A stretch of DNA of 5,697 nucleotides from the NCBI GenBank assembly GCA_021797365.1, contig JAJZZU010000188.1:1-5697 (forward strand). The letters run 5' to 3'. The notes beneath the pieces are model-generated. The model was not told the DNA's origin. It did no database searches and was given only the letters and a program-made list of their open reading frames with translations. Below, in pieces: positions 1 to 3,495 of the stretch. Made by a program: the position numbers and the translations under genes. Source of the DNA: Pseudomonadota bacterium (GTDB taxonomy: Bacteria > Pseudomonadota > Gammaproteobacteria > Acidiferrobacterales > Acidiferrobacteraceae). Numbering within the stretch: position 1 is the stretch's first letter; each line of letters opens with the position of its first letter.

Positions 1-61
1 ACTGGATCGACGGACACCGTGGGAGGCTTACACCACAGCGTCCTGGGATCTAGCCGCTTGA
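1..61 (+). CDS. IS3-family transposase, C-terminal fragment (runs in from the left edge)
   Basis: In frame 2 the window opens with 19 codons reading LDRRTPWEAYTTASWDLAA before a TGA at 59-61. The segment LDxRTPxEAY matches the C-terminal tail of IS3-family DDE transposases, which commonly end with a (L)DxRTPxEAYF-type motif a few residues before the stop. The catalytic DDE residues would lie upstream and are not visible. Frame 1 is also open to 175-177 (58 codons), but its product is low-complexity and shows nothing recognisable. The call is based on a short motif plus the IS-like end just downstream. Confidence 0.5.
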   Translation, partial: LDRRTPWEAYTTASWDLAA

Positions 62-125
62 CCAACCCGGCAGATAATCCACCTAAGGATCGGGAGATTC
101 TGTCCAGGGGTTGGGGTCCATCTCA
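1..125 (+). mobile_element. Right end of an IS3-family-like insertion sequence (partial)
   Basis: The first 125 bases look like the terminal part of an IS3-type element whose body lies left of the window. The reading frame ending at 61 resembles an IS3 transposase C-terminus. The noncoding tail that follows ends in GGGGTCCATCTCA, with CTGTCCAGGGG just before it. On the opposite strand this reads TGAGATGGACCCC, the style of terminal inverted repeat (TG...CA ends, GGACCCC core) I associate with this family. The boundary at 125 is placed at the terminal CA. The left end and target duplication are outside the window, so the assignment rests on pattern memory, not on a matched pair of ends. Confidence 0.55.
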
Positions 126-210
126 TACACAAAAACCCAAAAACGCCCTTATACTGCATTTTCTCTCGCGTTGTTAGAAAACAACCTGCAACCTGCAACC
201 TACTGTCTCT

Positions 211-238
211 TTGTATAGATAAATCAACCAGTTAGAAT
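211..238 (+). promoter_or_regulatory. Possible sigma-70 promoter, rightward
   Basis: TTGTAT at 211-216 and TAGAAT at 233-238 are separated by 16 bases. The -10 box matches consensus in five of six positions, but the -35 box in only three. Transcription would begin within the perfect inverted repeat at 239-265, which could act as an operator. There is no convincing coding sequence downstream on this strand, so a transcript would be a noncoding RNA or an antisense RNA towards the ATPase gene. Confidence 0.3.
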
Positions 239-265
239 GTTGCAGGTTTCGCGCAAACCTGCAAC
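239..265. promoter_or_regulatory. Perfect 11-bp inverted repeat, operator-like
   Basis: GTTGCAGGTTT (239-249), spacer CGCGC, then AAACCTGCAAC (255-265) form a perfect dyad with 11-bp arms. The dyad contains two of the five CTGCAAC motifs of this cluster in opposite orientation. It begins directly after the -10 box of the possible rightward promoter, as expected for a dimeric repressor site. It could instead form a hairpin in RNA or single-stranded DNA. Confidence 0.5.
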
Positions 266-284
266 CAACCTGCAACCCCTGCGC

Positions 285-305
285 CCCGGCGCTTTCTGCG
301 CCGGG
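285..305. repeat. GC-rich hairpin A (inverted partner of 413-431)
   Basis: CCCGGCGC (285-292), loop TTTCT, GCGCCGGG (298-305) form a perfect 8-bp stem. No T-tract follows on either strand, so it is not a typical intrinsic terminator. Read on the minus strand, its core is the same 19-base sequence as the hairpin at 413-431 apart from one base in the loop. Confidence 0.6.
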
Positions 306-412
306 ATGCCTAGTGCCTATCCCAACAAAAAAGAATCGTGAACGAAAGGGGTGCGTGCACCAACCCACCCCCCCTCACGGTTGCTTTTTCTAACCAACCC
401 CCAGAAACCGAA

Positions 413-431
413 CCGGCGCAGGAAGCGCCGG
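413..431. repeat. GC-rich hairpin B (inverted partner of 285-305)
   Basis: CCGGCGC (413-419), loop AGGAA, GCGCCGG (425-431) form a perfect 7-bp stem. The 19 bases match the minus strand of 286-304 in 18 positions, so the window carries two copies of one hairpin on opposite strands about 110 bases apart. IncQ plasmid origins have paired, oppositely oriented hairpins (ssiA and ssiB) used for strand-specific priming. This is an analogy in layout only. Confidence 0.6.
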
Positions 432-554
432 CCCTGTCCGTGGGTGATGCGGCAATACAACGATCATCGGCGGCTGGTTGGCGGCCGTGGCGCTAATCCG
501 CGGCGCTTGGGCGGTCGCCTTGGCAGTTTCGGCCTTCGCCTGGGCCGCCCTATC

Positions 555-582
555 TGCCGGGGTGCATGAACGCACCCCGGCA
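555..582 (-). terminator. Stem-loop at the end of the leftward operon
   Basis: TGCCGGGGTGC (555-565) and GCACCCCGGCA (572-582) make a perfect 11-bp stem with a 6-base loop, five bases beyond the TAA of the ATPase gene. Position and stability suit a transcription end or 3' RNA stabiliser. No U-tract follows on the leftward transcript, so classical Rho-independent termination is not fully supported. Confidence 0.5.
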
Positions 583-587
583 CGGGT

Positions 588-1313
588 TTACAGAACGCTG
601 GCGATGGCCTCCGTGGCCAACCCCAACCACCGCTTAAACAAGGCCCGCTCGGTCAGAGTCAACGCGTCCTTGTCGCCCGCCAGCACCGAGAACGCGCCCG
701 GCGCCGCCAGGATCTTGTCGCGCAGATCGTCAGGGCGCAGGGCTGGCACGCTGGCCTCCCGGCCCCCGGCATCCAGGAACCCCGCACGCTCGGCGGCCTT
801 GATCCAGTCAAAGGCGGCGGCCTGCCCCAAAAAGAGGGGCAACAGGACCGAACGGCGCGACGGATCAACAACCGACATCAACCCGCGATCCAGCGATTTC
901 AGAAGCGCGTCGGTGGAGGTACGGTGTGGGCCGATCGAGAAGGAGACGATCAGGTCGTAGCCCACCGCGCTCACGATCTCGGCCAGGACGGGCGCCAGTT
1001 CGTCAATGGTGTCGCCCGCGCCCGCAGGCATGTTGACCACGACGTGCTGGCCCGCGCCCGCCGCTTCCTCCAGGATGTTGCCCAGCTTGTTAAAGCTGGT
1101 CTCCGCGTCCCCGGCGCGGTTCAGGTTCACGGCGGCCAACGGGACCGCCCCGCGAAACCGCAAGGCGAGATCGGGGATCCCGGCGTCGCCCTCGACCAGC
1201 AGGACGGGCGTCCCGGTGGCCAGGGAGTGATCGAGAGCGATGGCGGCGGCCATGCTCTTGCCGGTGCCGCCCTTGTCCCCGTGGGAGATAAAGAGTTTCA
1301 GTCTGTCAGTCAT
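588..1313 (-). CDS. ParA/MinD-fold ATPase of the TraL / MobD / StbB plasmid type
   Basis: A 241-aa cytoplasmic P-loop ATPase. A deviant Walker A motif DKGGTGKS lies at residues 13-20 with the signature lysine K14. LLVEGDAG at 38-45 is the Walker A' strand with D43. A Walker B-like strand VVVNMPAG is at 91-98, where the usual aspartate is asparagine (N94). Length and a Leu-ending helical C-terminus fit IncP TraL (about 241 aa) and related MobD/StbB proteins, which sit beside oriT and assist transfer or plasmid positioning. True ParA proteins of Type Ia carry an N-terminal HTH, absent here. The ATG at 1313 has AAGGAG at 1323-1328, nine bases upstream. It follows the 133-aa gene after 58 bases, likely the same transcript. 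Family level is firm; the exact subfamily and role in transfer versus stability are inferred. Confidence 0.8.
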   Translation of the reverse strand: MTDRLKLFISHGDKGGTGKSMAAAIALDHSLATGTPVLLVEGDAGIPDLALRFRGAVPLAAVNLNRAGDAETSFNKLGNILEEAAGAGQHVVVNMPAGAGDTIDELAPVLAEIVSAVGYDLIVSFSIGPHRTSTDALLKSLDRGLMSVVDPSRRSVLLPLFLGQAAAFDWIKAAERAGFLDAGGREASVPALRPDDLRDKILAAPGAFSVLAGDKDALTLTERALFKRWLGLATEAIASVL

Positions 1314-1345
1314 GGTGTACTTCTCCTTTATGTGAGTGTGTGTCT

Positions 1346-1362
1346 GCCCCTACGAGAGGGGC
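1346..1362 (-). other. Small stem-loop in the 58-bp gap between the two leftward genes
   Basis: GCCCCT (1346-1351) and AGGGGC (1357-1362) form a 6-bp stem with a 5-base loop between the stop of the upstream gene and the ribosome site of the ATPase gene. It could protect or partly attenuate the transcript. No U-tract follows, so the two genes are probably still co-transcribed. Confidence 0.35.
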
Positions 1363-1371
1363 GGAAATGTG

Positions 1372-1773
1372 TCAGAAATCTAGGCCGTCATCCCTGAGTG
1401 TTTCTCCGGGAGCTAGCCGCCGCCCTGATGGGTGGTAGCCAGGTGCCGGTTTCGCGGTCGCGGCGACTGGAGACTGTGCGGATTGCGTCTGTGTGGATTG
1501 CGCCTTGATCTCCCGTTTTGCTGGCGCGCCACCGCCTTCCGGCGGTTCAAGGTCGCCTTCCTTGACTCGCTTGTCTACCCAACGGAAAACCTTACGAAGG
1601 GAATCCGGATTGACCCCCGGCATCGATGCAGCGATTCGGTGCCAGGGGCAGTTCTGCGCGCGCAGCCGCCGGATCAATAGGTAGTCGGCCAAGACCCGTC
1701 CGGCCAAGTTCTTCTCACGCAATTCGCCCTTCCAGTCCTGGGCGAGTTGTTCCAGTGTTGAAGGTTCGCTCAT
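1372..1773 (-). CDS. Small DNA-binding protein, TraK / StbA-like (oriT or stability accessory)
   Basis: A 133-aa protein with two parts. Residues 1-72 are helical and charged, with a possible helix-turn-helix at about 42-68 (WHRIAASMPGVNPDSLRKVF). Residues 75-120 are a flexible Pro/Ala/Gln-rich tail, ending in DDGLDF. This architecture and length match IncP TraK (134 aa, folded N-terminus plus Pro/Ala-rich tail), which binds intrinsically bent oriT DNA. R388 StbA, which binds phased direct repeats beside oriT, is another possible relative. Gene order (this gene, then a TraL/StbB-like ATPase) is the same as in those systems. I have no residue-level match strong enough to name it, so the assignment rests on architecture, neighbour and the phased repeats upstream. 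Start ATG at 1773 has GAGGAGG at 1779-1785, five bases away. Confidence 0.6.
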   Translation of the reverse strand: MSEPSTLEQLAQDWKGELREKNLAGRVLADYLLIRRLRAQNCPWHRIAASMPGVNPDSLRKVFRWVDKRVKEGDLEPPEGGGAPAKREIKAQSTQTQSAQSPVAATAKPAPGYHPSGRRLAPGETLRDDGLDF

Positions 1774-1786
1774 GAAATCCTCCTCG

Positions 1787-1802
1787 GAGCCATAATCGGC
1801 TC
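1787..1802 (-). promoter_or_regulatory. Short stem-loop next to the ribosome site of the TraK-like gene
   Basis: GAGCC (1787-1791) and GGCTC (1798-1802) form a 5-bp stem with a 6-base loop, one base upstream of the GAGGAGG Shine-Dalgarno sequence in the leftward transcript. It could modulate translation, or it could be a small DNA dyad near the promoter. No clear sigma-70 promoter for the operon was found. Confidence 0.3.
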
Positions 1803-1831
1803 ACCTGAACACTAAGGGATGCGGAAATAAA

Positions 1832-1869
1832 TCCGGATTCCCTCCGGATACCATCCGGATGCGACCGGA
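1832..1869. promoter_or_regulatory. Three TCCGGAT boxes at exact 11-bp spacing
   Basis: TCCGGAT occurs at 1832-1838, 1843-1849 and 1854-1860, each 11 bases after the last, with a related ACCGGA at 1864-1869. The TCCGGA core is palindromic, so a dimer could bind each box, all on one DNA face. The boxes lie 60-90 bases upstream of the TraK-like start, where an autoregulatory operator would be expected. More CCGGA cores appear at 1917-1921 and 1968-1972 inside the array. Confidence 0.5.
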
Positions 1870-1880
1870 AGAAAAACGGC

Positions 1881-1906
1881 CAGTTTTGGGAGGGTTTTCA
1901 GACTAG
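1881..1906 (+). repeat. 26-bp perfect direct repeat, copy 1
   Basis: Identical to 2018-2043, 137 bases downstream. It spans a GGG-type unit followed by a CAG-type unit and four extra bases (CTAG), so the composite two-unit module was duplicated or is conserved as a whole. Confidence 0.8.
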
Positions 1907-1932
1907 CGGAACGGAACCGGACGGTTTTCAGA
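1905..1932 (+). repeat. 28-bp imperfect direct repeat, copy 1
   Basis: Matches 1956-1983 in 26 of 28 positions at a 51-base offset. It begins AGCGGAACG, contains a CCGGACGG core and ends with a GTTTTCAGA unit, linking the CCGGA boxes to the GTTTT array in one larger module. Confidence 0.75.
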
Positions 1933-1955
1933 TTTCGGGAAGAAATCCGGCCGCG

Positions 1956-1983
1956 AGCGGAACGAATCCGGACGGTTTTCAGA
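1956..1983 (+). repeat. 28-bp imperfect direct repeat, copy 2
   Basis: Second copy of the 1905-1932 module, differing at two positions; here the core is a full TCCGGA palindrome. Confidence 0.75.
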
Positions 1984-2017
1984 CAGTTTTGGGATTCGAT
2001 GCGGCATGGTTTTCAGA

Positions 2018-2043
2018 CAGTTTTGGGAGGGTTTTCAGACTAG
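2018..2043 (+). repeat. 26-bp perfect direct repeat, copy 2
   Basis: Identical to 1881-1906; preceded directly by another CAG-type unit (2009), so three units run in tandem at 11-bp steps here. Confidence 0.8.
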
Positions 2044-2141
2044 GAGGAAGGATTTCAGATAGTTTTGGGAGGGTTTTGGGAGGGTTTTGGGAGGGTTTTG
2101 GGAGGGTTTTCAGACTTCCAATCAACCCCGCCTTGGATGAC

Positions 2142-2159
2142 GCCCACCTGAAGGTGGGC
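2142..2159. other. Stem-loop 1 beside the phased array
   Basis: GCCCACC (2142-2148), loop TGAA, GGTGGGC (2153-2159) form a perfect 7-bp stem with a tetraloop, extendable by one A-T pair if the loop is two bases. It begins 27 bases after the last array unit. Confidence 0.55.
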
Positions 2160-2168
2160 TGAGGGACC

Positions 2169-2197
2169 ACACAACCGCACCCGTTGGGTGGTTGTGT
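2169..2197. other. Stem-loop 2 (12 bp with a 2-base bulge)
   Basis: ACACAACC (2169-2176) pairs with GGTTGTGT (2190-2197). Inside, after a bulged GC, ACCC (2179-2182) pairs with GGGT (2186-2189) around a GTT loop. It lies ten bases from stem-loop 1. Extended hairpins like this mark recognition sites for relaxases or strand-initiation proteins in plasmids, but no nic consensus is seen next to it. Confidence 0.55.
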
Positions 2198-2214
2198 CCC
2201 CCGGCTTCGCTCGT

Positions 2215-2256
2215 GGGGTGGATTCCGGCCCAAGCCCGAATCCGCGATCCCACCCC
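2215..2256. other. Stem-loop 3 (long imperfect hairpin)
   Basis: GGATTC (2220-2225) pairs with GAATCC (2238-2243), then, past one C-C mismatch, GGC (2227-2229) pairs with GCC (2234-2236) around a CCAA loop. GGGGT (2215-2219) and ACCCC (2252-2256) can extend it with an internal loop. This is the third hairpin in about 115 bases. Confidence 0.5.
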
Positions 2257-2511
2257 GATCCGATGCTGACGCCCTCGCCGATTCGACCGGCCTGCAAAAA
2301 TGCGTAAGTGTTGACTCCTTTGCCACCGACCCGCCCACGTCTCCCTCGTCGCGCTCGGGTTTTGGGTTTTCCAGCGACGCGATTGGCCAGCCATCCCGGC
2401 CCCAGCCCTCCTCTGTGCGCTCCCAGCGCGCGGCCCATATCGGCGGATGGGTGCGTCGCCGTTGACCCCGCGTTACTGACACGGTATGTGCGCCACCGAC
2501 CACCAGTTGCC

Positions 2512-2540
2512 TTGACCTTTTTCATATCATAGCGTATCAT
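2512..2540 (+). promoter_or_regulatory. Sigma-70 promoter of the kfrA-like gene
   Basis: TTGACC (2512-2517) and TATCAT (2535-2540) are separated by the ideal 17 bases; each box matches consensus in five of six positions. Transcription would start near 2547, leaving a leader of about 20 bases before the GTG. A second, weaker pair (TTGACC at 2462-2467, TATGTG at 2485-2490) lies upstream. Confidence 0.65.
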
Positions 2541-2558
2541 CAATAGCATATCGTATCA
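2523..2558. promoter_or_regulatory. Repeated CATATC / GTATCA boxes over the kfrA promoter
   Basis: CATATC occurs at 2523-2528 and 2547-2552, and GTATCA at 2534-2539 and 2553-2558. The boxes cover the -10 element and the start site, where a repressor would block RNA polymerase. KfrA proteins of IncP plasmids repress their own promoter, so these boxes are the likely autoregulatory operator. The pairing of half-sites is not a simple perfect palindrome, so the exact operator is uncertain. Confidence 0.45.
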
Positions 2559-2567
2559 GGAGGTGAT
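2558..2567 (+). promoter_or_regulatory. Ten-base perfect Shine-Dalgarno sequence before a GTG start
   Basis: AGGAGGTGAT is fully complementary to the usual 3' end of bacterial 16S rRNA and abuts the GTG start at 2568. It decides the GTG in this frame over the overlapping ATG at 2566, whose frame gives no recognisable protein. Confidence 0.7.
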
Positions 2568-3212
2568 GTGGGACGCGAAGCAGTCATCAGCCAAGAACAG
2601 GTCGCCGCTGCCGCAGAGGGTATCAAGGCCGCCGGCGGGGTGCCTACCCTGCGAGCCGTGCGGGAGAGGCTGGGCGGGATCGGCAGTATGGGGACCATCA
2701 ACCGGATGCTGCAGGAGTGGAGGGATTCACAGGCTCGCCCTACTACCCCCGAGATCGCCATCCCGCCCGGCGTCGCGCGGGCACTCACGGACTACCTGAG
2801 CACCGAGATCGCGCAGGCAAAAGCCCCACTGACCAACGAACTCGCCGAGGCTCGCCAAGCTAATACCGAACTCGCGACCGAGAATGAGCGATTGGCGCGT
2901 GAGATCGAGGACCGGGAGACGGAGATCGCTCGCCTTGCCAGCGAGAAGTCCGCCATTGAGGGTCGGGCCGAGCAGCTGGCGGCGGAACTCGCCGCCGCCC
3001 GCGAAGAGTCCATGAGGGAGCGCCGGGCCGCTGAGGAAGCGCGCGTAGAGGTGGCTAAGTTGACCCTACGGTTGGAGGGCGTGCCCCGGCTGGAAGCTGA
3101 CCTTGCCAAGGTTCGTGAGATCCTGGACGAGGAGCGTAAGGCGCGCGTACTGGCCGAACAACAGGCGGCGGTCGCCGTGGCGCGCCTCGAGGAGCGTGGG
3201 CACAGGATTTAG
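2568..3212 (+). CDS. kfrA: KfrA-like plasmid DNA-binding protein with coiled-coil tail
   Basis: A 214-aa protein. Residues 5-60 match the KfrA N-terminal DNA-binding domain: SQEQVAAAAEGIKAAGGVPT, then VRERLGGIGSMGTINRMLQEW, a helix-turn-helix with the typical GGxGSxGTI turn. Residues 75-212 are a continuous alanine/glutamate/arginine-rich heptad-like coiled coil. KfrA of IncP plasmids is a repressor of its own gene whose long alpha-helical tail self-associates and supports stable plasmid maintenance. This copy is shorter than the roughly 310-340 aa of IncP KfrA, with the tail truncated or naturally short. It starts with GTG after a perfect Shine-Dalgarno sequence and is transcribed away from the TraK-like operon. 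The stop is TAG at 3210-3212; no clear terminator follows, only a 5-bp stem at 3244-3261. Confidence 0.88.
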   Translation: MGREAVISQEQVAAAAEGIKAAGGVPTLRAVRERLGGIGSMGTINRMLQEWRDSQARPTTPEIAIPPGVARALTDYLSTEIAQAKAPLTNELAEARQANTELATENERLAREIEDRETEIARLASEKSAIEGRAEQLAAELAAAREESMRERRAAEEARVEVAKLTLRLEGVPRLEADLAKVREILDEERKARVLAEQQAAVAVARLEERGHRI

Positions 3213-3284
3213 CGTAAAAGAGACCATATCGGAATCAAGCATAGCCCTGACCTGCGAGGGCCACGGGGTGATGGGATGCGATGA

Positions 3285-3401
3285 TCAGACGCTGACGGGT
3301 GCGATGAAGCCGTACTTGGTCAGGGTCTTGATCCAGCGAGGCGCATTGCGTTGCACCGACAGCGCTTCGCAGTCCGTGGCGGAATCCCGGTAATGCGCCA
3401 T
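3285..3401 (-). CDS. Doubtful 38-codon ORF downstream of the glycosyltransferase
   Basis: A leftward frame from ATG at 3399-3401 to TGA at 3285-3287, encoding 38 residues including RNAPRWIKTLTKYGFIAPVSV near the end. About 80 percent of its codons end in G or C, like a real gene. A weak AGGCGG lies about eight bases upstream. I recognise no family. It may be a genuine small gene, the tail of a decayed gene, or chance. The surrounding 283-bp gap (3213-3495) shows only weak hairpins, such as GCGCGT/ACGCGC at 3434-3455. Confidence 0.25.
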   Translation of the reverse strand: MAHYRDSATDCEALSVQRNAPRWIKTLTKYGFIAPVSV

Positions 3402-3495
3402 GGCGACCGCCGCCTGTTAAGCATATCTTACACGCGCGTCATCATGGCTACGCGCTGCCATTGCTTGATAATCTTTCATACCGCTCACTGCGTCC

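Larger units (their letters stand above)
183..277. repeat. Cluster of AACCTGCAAC repeats (iteron- or operator-like)
   Basis: AACCTGCAACC occurs at 183-193 and 190-200 (overlapping, 7-bp step) and 267-277. AAACCTGCAACC lies at 255-266, and an inverted copy GTTGCAGGTTT at 239-249. That gives five copies in 95 bases, separated in the middle by an AT-rich block (201-238). Short repeats in both orientations around an AT-rich segment are typical of replication-initiator or repressor binding regions. The units are shorter than the roughly 20-bp iterons of classical IncQ or IncP origins, so function is inferred only. Confidence 0.6.
126..587. other. Gene-free, repeat-rich stretch between the IS end and the ATPase gene
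   Basis: No reading frame here has a convincing ribosome site, family motif or length. The stretch is instead structured. It holds short CTGCAAC direct and inverted repeats, an AT-rich block around 201-238, a perfect 11-bp inverted repeat at 239-265, two near-identical GC-rich hairpins in opposite orientation (285-305 and 413-431), and a stem-loop just before the ATPase stop codon. Such a layout suits a replication origin or a regulatory noncoding region, but no replication protein is present to support it. The minus-strand frame 390-575 starts inside the 555-582 hairpin without a Shine-Dalgarno sequence and was not accepted. Confidence 0.5.
1881..2115. repeat. Array of 14 phased 11-bp units (GTTTTGGGAGG / GTTTTCAGACN)
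   Basis: Units start at 1883, 1894, 1924, 1975, 1986, 2009, 2020, 2031, 2051, 2062, 2073, 2084, 2095 and 2106. Two forms alternate: GTTTTGGGAGG and GTTTTCAGACN; the copies at 1986 (GTTTTGGGATT) and 2051 (GATTTCAGAT) are degenerate. Nine of the thirteen steps are exactly 11 bases; the others are 20, 23, 30 and 51. The tandem block from 2062 has four perfect GGG-type copies ending in one CAG-type copy. T4 tracts recurring at about one helical turn predict intrinsic bending, and 11-bp phasing puts all units on nearly the same face, as in protein-binding arrays for origins, centromeres and oriT accessory sites. It is not a CRISPR array: there are no spacers and units are too short. Confidence 0.85.
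1774..2567. other. Divergent intergenic region: candidate transfer origin or centromere-like site
   Basis: This 794-bp gap separates the leftward TraK-like operon from the rightward kfrA-like gene. It holds, left to right: a stem-loop beside the first ribosome site; three TCCGGAT boxes; a 235-bp array of 11-bp GTTTT units; three stem-loops (2142-2243); about 250 bases with no clear structure except a weak GTTTTGGGTTTTCCAG echo at 2359-2374; and the kfrA promoter and operator. Apparent minus-strand frames here (1979-2503, 2055-2549) encode Pro/Lys/Ser repeats that merely translate the DNA repeat. No recognised nic sequence of the IncP, IncQ or IncW type was found by eye. Confidence 0.55.

Noticed and set aside
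285..305. Intrinsic terminator
   Set aside because: Perfect hairpin but no T-tract on either strand; its inverted twin at 413-431 suggests another role.
390..575. 61-codon minus-strand frame downstream of the ATPase, considered as a MobE/TraM-type third gene
   Set aside because: Its ATG is buried in the terminal hairpin with no ribosome site, the product is Ala/Pro-rich low complexity, and the length does not match TraM or MobE.
478..960. 160-codon plus-strand frame with a hydrophobic start
   Set aside because: It lies largely antisense to the well-supported ATPase gene, has no Shine-Dalgarno sequence, and gives an Arg/Ser/Pro-rich product typical of a GC-rich shadow frame.
1881..2115. CRISPR array
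   Set aside because: Units are 11 bp, mostly contiguous, and without unique spacers of about 30 bp; no cas genes are present.
2295..2320. TGCGTAAGTGTTGAC as a possible IncQ-like nic site (TAAGTGCGCCCT type)
   Set aside because: Only the TAAGTG part agrees, and the inverted repeat that should precede the nic site is missing.
1979..2549. Long minus-strand reading frames rich in P, K, S, L and N (174 and 164 codons)
   Set aside because: Their C-terminal halves simply translate the 11-bp DNA repeat in successive frames; there is no coding motif or ribosome site, and the region is the structured intergenic array.
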